Source: Lacticaseibacillus camelliae DSM 22697 = JCM 13995
Lineage (GTDB): Bacteria; Bacillota; Bacilli; Lactobacillales; Lactobacillaceae
Direction of reading: 5' to 3'
NCBI RefSeq assembly: GCF_001311195.1
Contig: NZ_BBAJ01000014.1
Span: forward strand, 1-44,022
DNA: 44,022 bases
Shown here: in pieces, positions 6,613-15,136 of the stretch
Layout of the letters: every line of letters begins with the position of its first letter
How positions within the stretch are numbered: the stretch's first letter is position 1
Translations under genes and position numbers: made by a program
The notes under the pieces: model-generated
The model's database searches: none
What the model saw: only the letters and a program-made list of their open reading frames with translations
What the model was told of the DNA's origin: nothing

Positions 6613-8029
6613 AACAATGCCAGAAGATATTAAAGAGGAAGCTGACAAAGTGGTCAGTGTCGACTTTTCGGGCAAAGAGAAGTGGCGAGAAGAACTCAAG
6701 GTTGACGGTAACGGTGGGATCAAGAAAGATTCAGTCGTCAACCTACAACTGCTAATAGAACATGATCCTAGCTTTGCCGGAGTGATTGCATGGGACGACT
6801 TCTCAGAGTTACTCATCAAGACCAAAGGCGCAAAAGGATTACCAATCCGCAAAGGATTCTGGACCGATGAAGACGATGCTATCGTCCGCTCATACATTGA
6901 ACGCAAGCACAATATATTGTTCAGTAAGCAAAACGAACAAGACGCGATGGTCAACATTGGCAAAGAGCAGTCGATCAACCCGGTTAAAGACTGGATCGAA
7001 ACGGAACAATGGGACGGCACCCCGAGAGCTGAACGGTACTTCATCGACTACCTAGGTGCCGAGGACAGCGAATATACACGCATCGTGACGCGCAAGTGGT
7101 TAGCTGGTGCAGTGAAACGAGTCTACAAGCCCGGTTGCAAGTTTGAGCTCGTTCCAATTCTCGAAGGCAAACAAGGGCTAGGCAAGAGCACCGCTGCTCG
7201 TAACTTATTCCCGGAGAAGTTCAGCGATTCACTGAAATCGATGGGCAAGACCGATGAGGATTACAAGAAACTACAAGGCAACTGGGTCATGGAACTCGGT
7301 GAGCTTTCCGCTATGAAAAAGACCGAGATTGAATCAGCTAAGAGTTTCATTAGCGCCCAGTCTGATTCATATCGCGGCAGTTATAGCCATTACGTATACC
7401 CACACTTACGCAAGTGTGTATTCATTGGTAGCACTAATCAACAGGACTATTTGAAAGACGCCACTGGTGAACGTCGTTTCTTCCCTATCAGATGTGGCGT
7501 TACAAAGCCCACAAAGGTGGTGTGGCGCAATGAAGAAAGCGTGCCGAAGATCAACCACGATGTACATCAGGTACTGGCAGAGGTCAAAACATGGGTGGAT
7601 GCAGGTGAGAGTGTCTTTGCTGACGATAAGCTGATGCAACTGGCGAAACCATATCAACAGGAAGCAGAGACCGTGGACCCGATGAAAGAGGCCATTGAGG
7701 ACTTCCTCAACATGAAAGTACCGTCGAATTGGGAAAAGCTGTCATTGAGCCTAAAAGCCAGCTTCTTTCACACGCATATTGACCATAACGGCGATGTTGC
7801 TACTTGGTTACAACAGCACTTAGACGCCGGTGAATTACAACCACTGCAACAAACCACAACAAGAGAAATCATGGAAGTGGTGTTTGACAAGTCAGTGGAT
7901 CGTTACCTGATGGGGCGTACAAACTCTGACGCAAAACGGATCAAGCTCATTATGGACAACATGGAAGGCTGGCAAGCGCAAAGGTTACGCATCCACGGAA
8001 ACCGGCCACATGGGTATGTGCGGATATAG
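6605..8029 (+). CDS. VirE/VapE-family replicative helicase
   Basis: P-loop ATPase used by PICIs and some phages to open the origin. The TTG at 6605 lies 8 nt after GGAGG; GTG 6599 and ATG 6617 are the alternatives. Walker A is EGKQGLGKST and a Walker B-like acidic site is GNWVMELGEL. The sensor region is KCVFIGSTNQQDYLKDATGERRFF with the conserved STN and GxRRFFP motifs. The C-terminal 130 residues carry a winged-helix-like part (MGRTNSDAKRIKLIMDN) that probably binds the iterons just downstream. About 475 residues and intact. Confidence 0.9.
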   Translation: MVKTMPEDIKEEADKVVSVDFSGKEKWREELKVDGNGGIKKDSVVNLQLLIEHDPSFAGVIAWDDFSELLIKTKGAKGLPIRKGFWTDEDDAIVRSYIERKHNILFSKQNEQDAMVNIGKEQSINPVKDWIETEQWDGTPRAERYFIDYLGAEDSEYTRIVTRKWLAGAVKRVYKPGCKFELVPILEGKQGLGKSTAARNLFPEKFSDSLKSMGKTDEDYKKLQGNWVMELGELSAMKKTEIESAKSFISAQSDSYRGSYSHYVYPHLRKCVFIGSTNQQDYLKDATGERRFFPIRCGVTKPTKVVWRNEESVPKINHDVHQVLAEVKTWVDAGESVFADDKLMQLAKPYQQEAETVDPMKEAIEDFLNMKVPSNWEKLSLSLKASFFHTHIDHNGDVATWLQQHLDAGELQPLQQTTTREIMEVVFDKSVDRYLMGRTNSDAKRIKLIMDNMEGWQAQRLRIHGNRPHGYVRI

Positions 8030-8045
8030 TTTTCTAGTTTCTAAC

Positions 8046-8246
8046 GTGGTCCACGTGGTCCACGTGGTCAATCCCAGGCACAGCAATGGATTGCGAGTTT
8101 TGCTACGTGGGCTATACGTGGTCCATGCGTGGTCCACCATTTACAGCTAATAAACTGGACCGGGTATGGACCGGGTATGGACCACGTAAGCTGTAACTCA
8201 AAACGCCGATATACCGGCGTTTGCCCGGGTGGACCACGTGGACCAC
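8046..8246. other. Iteron-type replication origin of the island
   Basis: The 260-bp gap after the helicase holds two opposed sets of short repeats. Left: GTGGTCCAC at 8046-8054, 8055-8063, 8129-8137, with variants at 8064 and 8118. Right: the complement-type TGGACCAC/TGGACCGG at 8156, 8167, 8178, 8229 and 8238. Between them is an AT-rich core (about 8138-8156) bordered by the inverted repeat TTACAGCT (8141-8148) / AGCTGTAA (8189-8196). A hairpin AACGCCG/CGGCGTT lies near 8200-8222. From family knowledge: SaPI origins also sit beside the helicase gene, with iterons flanking an AT-rich segment. Confidence 0.85.
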
Positions 8247-8291
8247 GTAAAAGACAAACAAGTTTAAAACTATACGCGAGGAGAAATTAAA

Positions 8292-8633
8292 ATGACAAAA
8301 ACAGCATATCGCAGAGCAGCACTCTTAGACGTTAACCACGATCGGGACAAGTGGACTGAACTCGGGGCGCTTGTGAAGGAACACTACGTAGTGCGCAGCA
8401 TGACACCAAAAGATTGGTTCATCATTGTTAAGCAACGTGAAGGCTATGAAATCGAAGTATATCCAACGTTTGAAATATCAGATGGTTTTCAATTCTCACA
8501 CGTTAACCTATTGACACGATCTTCATATGGAAGCATTAGCCATATTGCATACCATGAACTTTGTTTCTCAGCAAGTGACACCATTAGTTCAATTGAACGC
8601 ATGATTGATCTTGTCAAGGATAAGAGATATTAG
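8292..8633 (+). CDS. Unknown island protein (113 aa)
   Basis: ATG 8292 has GAGGAG 8 nt upstream. A soluble mixed alpha/beta protein without signal or membrane segment; notable parts are MTPKDWFIIVKQREGYEIEV and a Cys/Ser-rich end. I recognise no family. It is the first gene after the origin and precedes the head-joining gene by 13 bp. By position it could be a packaging or helper-interaction factor, or simply an accessory gene. Confidence 0.6.
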   Translation: MTKTAYRRAALLDVNHDRDKWTELGALVKEHYVVRSMTPKDWFIIVKQREGYEIEVYPTFEISDGFQFSHVNLLTRSSYGSISHIAYHELCFSASDTISSIERMIDLVKDKRY

Positions 8634-8646
8634 GAGCGTTAATCAC

Positions 8647-8982
8647 ATGAAGAACTATTCAATTGCCCGCCTGAACAAGGTGGCTGAAATCGGTAAGACA
8701 GTTAACCACAGGACTGGCGCAGGTATTAACATCTCTACATTTGAGCCGACTGGAACCCTGTTCTATGGATCATATAACCGCACCGTTACACAGACCTACC
8801 AGATCACTGGCACAGACTTAGAGGACACCATCGCCATCGTGGTACGTCACACTGACGCGCTAGACGACAGCATGATGATAAAGCTGAACAGCGCACTGTA
8901 CACAATTAAGTCTATTGCCTATGACGATGATCCGAACGCGTTCGATATTGTGACGCTCAAGAAGACAACCAAAGGAGCTTAG
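8647..8982 (+). CDS. Phage head-tail joining protein (SPP1 gp16/gp17-like)
   Basis: ATG 8647 has AGGAGCG upstream. The 111-residue protein has the beta-rich pattern of the Phage_H_T_join family: LNKVAEIGKTVNHRTGAG, GTLFYGSYNRTVTQTY, DTIAIVVRHTDALDDSMMIK and ALYTIKSIAYDDDPNAFDIV. In phages such proteins close the head and dock the tail. Here it lies upstream of the HNH and terminase genes and not after the capsid, an order known from cf-PICI-type elements. It would be the interface that a helper tail must recognise. Confidence 0.75.
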   Translation: MKNYSIARLNKVAEIGKTVNHRTGAGINISTFEPTGTLFYGSYNRTVTQTYQITGTDLEDTIAIVVRHTDALDDSMMIKLNSALYTIKSIAYDDDPNAFDIVTLKKTTKGA

Positions 8983-8986
8983 AACT

Positions 8987-9184
8987 ATGAAAGAATTTGA
9001 AGTAGCAGGAACAGAGAAAGAGGTCAACCGCATGCTGACAGCATTCTTTGCGATTCATTCGGTAGAGGTCAAAAGTATTCAGGTATATCAGGAGCCAGCA
9101 AATAAACTTCTAGAAATGGAACACCACAAGCTAGTAGTCAGCGTCTACTATGTCGACCAGCAACAAGCAGGCGTATTGGCATGA
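8987..9184 (+). CDS. Small unknown protein (65 aa)
   Basis: Starts 4 bp after the joining-protein stop (AAAGGAG upstream) and overlaps the HNH gene by 4 bp (ATGA), so it sits within the packaging operon. The sequence is short alpha/beta (MKEFEVAGTEKEVNRMLTAF, then a strand VVSVYYVDQQ). No family recognised. Confidence 0.6.
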   Translation: MKEFEVAGTEKEVNRMLTAFFAIHSVEVKSIQVYQEPANKLLEMEHHKLVVSVYYVDQQQAGVLA

Positions 9185-9618
9185 TCATGAAGCTATGTAA
9201 CCACGCTGGGTGCAACACCATGGTGCCGTTCAATCAACGGTACTGTGACAAGCACCAGCCAGAACCGCGAGCGTCCGACAACGAACGCTATGCACACCGC
9301 AAAGAGATCGGTGGTCGCTACTTCCAATTCTACAAGTCCAAGTCATGGCGCAAGCTGTCGTATTCCTATCGCCTAGCACATCCGCTGTGTGAACGATGCA
9401 AGGCCAACGGCTTATACGTGCAAGCCGACGTCGTAGATCATATTGTACCGATACGTGTGGACTGGAGCCGACGCTTCGACGAGAGCAACCTACAAAGCTT
9501 GTGCAACACTTGCCATGGCGTGAAGACGAAAGTCGAAGACGCCGCACGCTATCCCCATCTAGTTATGGGGGCTAGGTCATGCAGTCATGGGGACCAAGCA
9601 TCCCAGATTAACCATTGA
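9181..9618 (+). CDS. HNH endonuclease (packaging-associated)
   Basis: Start ATG ATC ATG overlaps the previous stop. The N-terminus has a zinc knuckle (CNHAGC, then C and H in QRYCDKH). The nuclease core is HPLCERC, then DHIVPI (first His), ESNLQSLC (Asn) and NTCHGVKTK (last His). It lies directly before terS and terL. In cos-packaging siphophages such an HNH protein is needed, with terminase, for cleavage at cos. Its presence therefore suggests cos-type packaging of the island. Confidence 0.88.
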   Translation: MIMKLCNHAGCNTMVPFNQRYCDKHQPEPRASDNERYAHRKEIGGRYFQFYKSKSWRKLSYSYRLAHPLCERCKANGLYVQADVVDHIVPIRVDWSRRFDESNLQSLCNTCHGVKTKVEDAARYPHLVMGARSCSHGDQASQINH

Positions 9619-9662
9619 AAATCAGTGATTACCGTAATTAATTATGTAAACTAGAAAATTCG

Positions 9663-9671
9663 TGTTATAAT
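9663..9671 (+). promoter_or_regulatory. Extended -10 promoter before terS
   Basis: TGTTATAAT (TGn plus a perfect TATAAT at 9666-9671) lies 49 bp before the terS start in an AT-rich gap. No good -35 is seen, which is usual for extended -10 promoters. It could drive the packaging and head genes. Confidence 0.6.
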
Positions 9672-9719
9672 TAGATTAGATAAGTCTGATCCAAATTATA
9701 AAGAAAGGACGCGATAGCA

Positions 9720-10190
9720 ATGGGCGCACCGCTTAAATCCATTACCCAAATGCGTGGCACGATGAGCAAGAAGAAGCTCGCCGATCGGCGCGACATGGAA
9801 GAATCATTATTTACCTATCAAGAATTAGTTGAGCAGCCCCCTGCATGGCTTGATGACTATGCCGTGACCGAGTGGCAACGTATTGTGCCGTTACTCAAGA
9901 AAGACATTCCAGTGAGCGAACTGGACGCTGCCCTGATTGCCAGTCACTGCCAAGCCTATTCTGACATTCAGAAAGCGGCCGAGCTTGTAAAAGAGCAAGG
10001 CATGACGGTTGAAACCACTGATAGCGTGAAAGCCAATCCGGCCGTGAAGATGAAGCTAGATGCCACGAACCAGATGATCCGCATCGATGACTTGCTGGGT
10101 CTATCCGTCTACAGCCGGGCTAAGTTAGCAGTGAAGAGCGAGACTAAGAAGAAGCCTGACGACCCGTTCGCGGAGTTGATAGCCCAATGA
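9720..10190 (+). CDS. terS: Terminase small subunit, P27 type
   Basis: DNA-recognition subunit for packaging. ATG 9720 has AAAGGACG upstream. The sequence has the P27 family pattern: AWLDDYAVTEWQRIVPLLKK, LDAALIASHCQAYSDIQKAAELV and NPAVKMKLDATNQMIRIDDLLGL. It is 156 residues long and intact. Its stop overlaps the terL start by 4 bp. Having its own TerS lets the island package itself independently of the helper terminase, unlike classical SaPIs. Confidence 0.9.
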   Translation: MGAPLKSITQMRGTMSKKKLADRRDMEESLFTYQELVEQPPAWLDDYAVTEWQRIVPLLKKDIPVSELDAALIASHCQAYSDIQKAAELVKEQGMTVETTDSVKANPAVKMKLDATNQMIRIDDLLGLSVYSRAKLAVKSETKKKPDDPFAELIAQ

Positions 10191-11889
10191 ACTATGCGAC
10201 TGAATATACCGACAAGGTAATAAGCGGCGACATCGTGGCCGGCAAGAAAATCAAGCAAGCTGCAAGACGTTATCGGCGAGACCTAAAAGCCAGCAAGCGC
10301 AAGAAGAACCCATGGCCGTATTACTTCGATGAGGACTTTGCCAACAAAGCCATTGAATTCATCGAACTGATGCCGGCACGTGATGGGTCACCACTCAAGT
10401 TAGAGCTGTTTCAGAAGTGGTTGATTTCAGAGCTGTTCGGCTGGCGTGATAAGGAAACCGGCAACCGCCGGTATGATCGAGCCTACATCAGCATGGCACG
10501 CAAGAATGGTAAGAGCTTCCTGATGGCTGATCTAGGTGCGTTGTATCTCCTCAGGGAGAACAAGCCAGCCATGAACCGAGAGATCGTCTATACAGCCAAC
10601 AGCAACGCTCAAGCACACTTAGCATTCGATATGTTGTCTAGCGGCTTACGTCAAGTTTGGAAAGTTTCTACCTCTGTGCGAGAACGTTTGAAGATTAACC
10701 GCAACGAGATCATTGACTTGCCGAGCAACAGCCGAGCCGTGCCGCTTGCGTCTGATCTGCACAGCCTAGATGGCTATCAAAGTGACTTGGCTATTATTGA
10801 TGAATTCGCCTTAGCTCGTACCGATGAGATTCTACGAACACTCAAATCTGGCCAGATCAACAGTGATAACAGTTACTAGCCGTCATCTCAACGACGGGGC
10901 CAGACATGAACGGCCCAATGTATAAGGAATACAAATTCGTTTCCAAAATCTTAACCGGTCGCGAACAAGCTGATCGGTATTTTATTGCCATTTTTGAGCA
11001 GGATAGCAAAGACGAAGCCTTTTCACCAGAGACTTGGGAGAAGTCCAATCCACTACTGGCCAATGCTGAAAGAGCAAGGACAATGCGGCCTAGCCTGCAA
11101 GCAGACGTGGACCTGTCAGCCAAGCAAGGAACATTGCGACCGATCCTCGTCAAGAATTTCAACATGTGGCAATCAGCTAGAGCAGACAGCTACATCAGTC
11201 TGGACGACTGGGAGAAAGCTACTATCGAGCCGCCAGACACCAAAGGAAAAGACGTGTATATCGGGCTGGACCTCTCCAAGTCTAGTGACCTGACCAGCAT
11301 CTCATGGCTAGTTCCAGAAGATGGCTACCTGTATGCTGACAGCCATTCATTCGTGGGGACTAAGTACGGACTGGAAGAGAAAATCAAACGTGACGGGTTC
11401 GATTACATCAGTGGCGCCAGTCGCGGCGAGTGCAGCATTACCAAACTCGACAGCGGCATGATCGACTATGACGAGGTGCTACGCTTCATTCTCGACATAA
11501 TCGAGCGGAACCACTGGAGTGTGCGCGCCATCTGTTACGATCCGTGGTCATTCGGCTACCTACTGCCAGAATTTGAGAAACGAGACTTGCCAATGGTTGA
11601 GGTACGCCAAGGCCAGCGCACGCTGTCAATACCGACTGTGCGGTTCCGTGATGATCTATTTAACGGCCTCCTAAAGCACGCAGACAACCAACTACTGGCC
11701 TATGCGGTGAACAACGCCATTCTAAAGTATGACGCCAACAACAACCCGATCATCGACAAGGCACACAATGCGACACGGATCGACCCCATAGCGGCTTTGA
11801 TGAATGCCTACACCATTGCCATGGATCAAAACAAAGAAAGCGAGGTAGCGGACAATGACTTTTATTCGGGCGATGACTTCAGCTTTTAA
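10187..11889 (+). CDS. terL: Terminase large subunit (frameshifted)
   Basis: ATP-driven packaging motor and nuclease. Walker A is ARKNGKS (about residue 105) and Walker B is LAIIDEFALA. The frame as given stops at 10878. One T is missing near 10873 (AGTTACTAG for AGTTTACTAG), and reading then continues as LLAVISTTGPDMNGPMYKEY. The nuclease domain begins at VYIGLDLSKSSDLTSISW, with a conserved Asp, and a later Asp lies in ICYDPWS. About 567 residues, normal for this family. TerS-TerL-portal order is conserved. Confidence 0.92.
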
Positions 11890-12034
11890 CGCACAGACCG
11901 TGCTATTACTGCTAGGCATGATCTGTATCGTCACTGGTATCTGGTGGCTGTTCGGGTGTGGCGTTGGCATGGTAGCAATCGGCGCAGCCCTGATCGCCAT
12001 CGCAGTCATCATCAACTTCAACAAAGGGAGGTGA
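11855..12034 (+). CDS. Small two-helix membrane protein (DUF1056-like)
   Basis: ATG 11855 overlaps the end of terL. The 59-residue product has two hydrophobic helices (TVLLLLGMICIVTGIWWLF and GVGMVAIGAALIAIAVIINF) and a short basic tail. It lies between terL and portal, where lactobacillal and lactococcal phages carry a small DUF1056 membrane protein. I base the name on this position and on general pattern only. The gene also supplies the GGGAGG ribosome site of the portal gene. Confidence 0.6.
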   Translation: MTFIRAMTSAFNAQTVLLLLGMICIVTGIWWLFGCGVGMVAIGAALIAIAVIINFNKGR

Positions 12035-12038
12035 AACA

Positions 12039-13217
12039 ATGAGCTTTTTCACGAATGACACAACACAACCTCGCGATGACAACAGCGAACCGTTCCTAGA
12101 TGCCCTTGTCAGCATGACGAGCAACGACAGCGGCGTTTATGTGGGCGTTCATGCTTTGCGAAACTCGGACGTATTTACGGCGGTGCGCGTGATTGCCAGC
12201 GACCTCGCGACTAACCCGATTGAATACAATGACAAGCGTATCAGCGGGTTACTCAACAAGGCCCCTAACGATCACATGACAGCATGGTCGTTCAAGTTTG
12301 CCCTAGTGGCCAACATGCTGCTGAATGGTAATAGCTTCGCACGCGTTACTAAGAACCCTAGCGGACAAGTCACCGGCTTCGAGTTTGTTCCAAACAGCCA
12401 AATGGTGGTCAAGCAAGACGATACGACCGGCATTATCAGCTACACGTATACGCCCCAGAATGGTCGCTCACAGCGTTTAAGCGCCAACGAGGTATTGCAC
12501 TTCAAGTGCTTCACACAAGACGGATACAAGGGCCTATCGCCTCTTTACAGCTTGCATGATGAAGTTCGGGTGCAACATGCGGGACACAAGCTACTCAAAG
12601 GCTTCTTCGATACCGGTGTCCAAGGGACTGGCATACTCAAGGTGAACAAGTCCCAGCTCGATGCCAAGGCCAAGGAGAATATCCGATCAAAGTTTGAGAC
12701 TGCTAACAGCGGTGACAATGCCCTCAAGACCATCATTCTCGACAATGATATGGACTACAAGCAACTCGAAGTTAATACTGACGTGCTGAATCTAGTCAAT
12801 TCTAGCGATTGGACAACGAAACAGATTGCCAAAGCGTTCGGCTTACCACTAGATCGATTAGGTATTGAGAGCGAGCACTCTAACGCCGTGCAATCAAACC
12901 TAGTCTATCTGCAAAACACGCTGGTGCAATACTTCACCTGCTTCACTAGTGAGATGGACGCCAAGCTGTCAACGGGTGACAACCGGTTTAGTTTTAACAC
13001 AGACAAGCTGTTCAGTGCTGACCCCACGACGATGCAAGAACTAGCCATTAAGGGGCTGCAAGGCGGACTGCTGACCACCAATGAAGCACGCGCTAAGTTG
13101 AACCTGCCATCAATTCCCGGTGGAGATGAGATCATGGCCAGCCTGAACTATACGCCGCTAAGCAACCTTGTCACTTATCAAGATAAACAGAAAGGAAGTG
13201 CGTCAAATGAACAATGA
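12039..13217 (+). CDS. HK97-family portal protein
   Basis: Forms the dodecameric vertex ring through which DNA enters. ATG 12039 has AAAGGGAGG upstream. Family features: N-terminal ALRNSDVFTAVRVIASDLAT, then NPIEYND, LLNGNSFARVTKNPSG, EVLHFKCFTQDGYKGLSPL, the stem region TKQIAKAFGLPLDRLGIE and a C-terminal EARAKLNLPSIPGGDEI. It is 392 residues long and intact. Its end overlaps the protease start (ATG 13207) by 11 bp. Confidence 0.93.
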   Translation: MSFFTNDTTQPRDDNSEPFLDALVSMTSNDSGVYVGVHALRNSDVFTAVRVIASDLATNPIEYNDKRISGLLNKAPNDHMTAWSFKFALVANMLLNGNSFARVTKNPSGQVTGFEFVPNSQMVVKQDDTTGIISYTYTPQNGRSQRLSANEVLHFKCFTQDGYKGLSPLYSLHDEVRVQHAGHKLLKGFFDTGVQGTGILKVNKSQLDAKAKENIRSKFETANSGDNALKTIILDNDMDYKQLEVNTDVLNLVNSSDWTTKQIAKAFGLPLDRLGIESEHSNAVQSNLVYLQNTLVQYFTCFTSEMDAKLSTGDNRFSFNTDKLFSADPTTMQELAIKGLQGGLLTTNEARAKLNLPSIPGGDEIMASLNYTPLSNLVTYQDKQKGSASNEQ

Positions 13218-13845
13218 TGACGTAGAAAAGCGCCTGAATCCTGACGCTGATCTAACTGCCGCTGATCCTACCACAGCAGACGACAGCCAAGACCAAAAGG
13301 ATCCAAGCACCGCACCAAATGATACACCCAAGAAGCTCACCGGCTATGCCGTAGTCTTCAATAGTCCAAGCAAGGATCTAGGTGGCTTTAAGGAAGTCGT
13401 CGATCCTAGTGCCTTCGATGGCGTGGATCTGTCAGACGTCTATCTGGTATCTGATCACGATTTTAGCAAGGTCCTCGCCAGCACTAAAGCCGGCACCCTA
13501 CAACTTGACGTAGACGACAAGGGACTTCACTTTGAAGCTACTCTCCCCGACACCACCACCGCCAACGATGCGTACACGAACGTCCAAGCTGGAAACCTGT
13601 CAGCCATGAGCTTCACTTTCAACGCAGCACCCGATGGTGACACGTTCACTAAGGACGACAGTGGCCAAGTGATCCGTACCATCAAGCAAGTCAAGAGCCT
13701 GTTTGACGTCTCACTGGTAGCTATTCCAGCGTATGACGATACCAACGTCCAAGTGGACAAACGCAGCTACACCGAGTGGCTGAAAACTAATACTGAACAA
13801 CCAGAAAAAGGAGATAAAACCATGACTGAAAAAAACCATTATTGA
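13207..13845 (+). CDS. HK97-family prohead protease
   Basis: Matures the procapsid. ATG 13207 has AAAGGAAG upstream; the longer ORF from 13168 runs inside the portal gene. A low-complexity acidic N-terminus (about 45 residues) precedes the protease fold: LTGYAVVFNSPSKDLGGFKE, catalytic His in LVSDHDFSKVL, Ser in NLSAMSFTF and a final strand DVSLVAIPAYDDTNVQV. The frame as given ends at 13845 because of a seven-A run at about 13828-13834. With six A the gene reads straight into the capsid gene, which is in the same frame (see the capsid entry). Confidence 0.88.
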   Translation: MNNDDVEKRLNPDADLTAADPTTADDSQDQKDPSTAPNDTPKKLTGYAVVFNSPSKDLGGFKEVVDPSAFDGVDLSDVYLVSDHDFSKVLASTKAGTLQLDVDDKGLHFEATLPDTTTANDAYTNVQAGNLSAMSFTFNAAPDGDTFTKDDSGQVIRTIKQVKSLFDVSLVAIPAYDDTNVQVDKRSYTEWLKTNTEQPEKGDKTMTEKNHY

Positions 13846-14749
13846 TAATGAAGAATACACCGCATCGCGGGCCTACGAAGACTACATTCGTAGCATGGGT
13901 GAGCAACGTGACGGCCTGACCACAACCACCGCCGGTGCTGTCGTCCCTCAAGAAGTCATTGAAGACGTCTGGAACCTCAAGAAATCCGACTATGACTTGG
14001 CTAAATACGTGACGGTAAAGCAAGTTGGTACCCCAGTCGGCACCTACCCGATCGCCCTCACCAACAACGGCGTACTGGCCACCAAGGAAGAACTCGCCGA
14101 CGTTCCGGAGATCGATGCGACCCTGTTCCGCGGTGTCGATTACAAAGTCGCGACCCGTGCTGGCAAGATCTATCTGTCTAATGAACTGGTAGAAGACAGT
14201 GAAGTTGATATTGTTGCCGAGGTTAAGAATCAACTCAAGAAGCTGGTACAAAACACGGACAATAGCAACATTATCAGCGTTCTGACTGGCAAGACGGGCA
14301 CCAACGATAACTTCAAGCACATCACCGGTACCGGCTTAGACGACATCAAGCAGACGTTCAACATCGAACTGGACCCGGCGCTGTCCCTGTCTGTGATCGT
14401 TAATCAGGACGCCTACAACTACCTTGACACCCTCAAGGACAGCGAAGGTCGCTACCTGCTTCAACCCTCTATCACGGCACCATCTGGCAAGCAGCTGTTC
14501 GGTGCACCGGTGATCGTGATTGCTAACAAAGTATTGCCGACTGATAAGGCGGGCACCTATCGGATCATCATCGGAGACTTTTCTCAAGCAATTTTCTTAG
14601 CCCAGAAGAACGAGGTCAACACCCAGTGGGAACGGTTCGACAGCTACAGCCAAGGGCTGGCCGTGGTCATTCGCAACGACTATGAAGTGGTTGATCCAGA
14701 CGCTGCTCGAATTGTTGACATCACACCGGTAACCAAGCCAGCAGCTTAA
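13822..14749 (+). CDS. HK97-fold major capsid protein
   Basis: ATG 13822 has AAAGGAG upstream. As given, an extra A stops it after MTEKNHY; with six A it reads MTEKTIIDNEEYTASRAYED and continues. The HK97-fold parts are clear: TTTTAGAVVPQEVIEDVWNL, VGTYPIALTNNGVLATKEEL, IYLSNELVEDSEVDIVAEVK (E-loop and spine) and QLFGAPVIVIANKVLP (P-domain). About 308 residues, short for the family: there is no N-terminal delta (scaffold) domain of about 100 residues. Forms the island's own, probably small, capsid. Confidence 0.9.
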
Positions 14750-14761
14750 TGAAACAGTCTG

Positions 14762-14790
14762 GGGTGTACCTTGGGGTACGCCCTATTTTT
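14762..14790 (+). terminator. Hairpin terminator or attenuator after capsid gene
   Basis: GGGTGTACC (14762-14770) pairs with GGTACGCCC (14775-14783), one G-T pair, followed by TATTTTTATA. It separates capsid from the connector gene and would lower downstream expression. Confidence 0.75.
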
Positions 14791-14807
14791 ATATAGGAGA
14801 TGAGCAC

Positions 14808-15101
14808 ATGACTGTCACTACTGATAACATTAAAAATAGCCTGCGTGTGCAGACTGATACTGATGACACACTCATTCAAAACTACATTACAGCCGCTCAA
14901 GACTACGTCCACAATGCGGTAGACAGCACCGCAGACATTGCCAAGCTGGAAGAATATTCACAGTTCGACGTCGCCGTGGCGATGATGACCGAATTCTGGT
15001 ATCAAAACCGGGGTGAGGTCAGCACGGCGAGTCAAGAACCACCGTATTCAGTGGTCAGCATGATCCAGCAGCTACGTGGCTTGTTCGCAGCAGACGTATA
15101 G
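14808..15101 (+). CDS. Head-tail connector, gp6-like adaptor
   Basis: ATG 14808 has AGGAGATGAGC upstream. The 97-residue protein is all-helical and matches the phage gp6-like (HK97 gp6) adaptor pattern: TDNIKNSLRVQTDTDDTLIQ, NYITAAQDYVHNAVDS, FDVAVAMMTEFWYQNRG and SVVSMIQQLRGLF. It attaches below the portal. It is the last structural gene: no tail gene follows, only non-coding sequence and minus-strand genes. Confidence 0.82.
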   Translation: MTVTTDNIKNSLRVQTDTDDTLIQNYITAAQDYVHNAVDSTADIAKLEEYSQFDVAVAMMTEFWYQNRGEVSTASQEPPYSVVSMIQQLRGLFAADV

Positions 15102-15121
15102 TATCAATAACCAATAGATTA

Positions 15122-15130
15122 TGATATAAT
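15122..15130 (+). promoter_or_regulatory. Extended -10 promoter for the candidate ncRNA
   Basis: TGATATAAT (TGn plus TATAAT at 15125-15130) lies just after the connector gene. A start near 15137 would open the structured region that ends in the terminator at 15323-15346. Confidence 0.6.
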
Positions 15131-15136
15131 TAAGAC

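Noticed and set aside
8046-8246. CRISPR array
   Set aside because: The repeats are 9 bp, partly adjacent and in both orientations, with no regular spacers and no cas genes. They are iterons.
13822-13845. Programmed -1 frameshift at A AAA AAC in the protease-capsid junction
   Set aside because: The heptamer is in the right phase, but a -1 shift leads into a wrong frame; the capsid frame needs +1. An extra A in the run explains it better and matches other sites.
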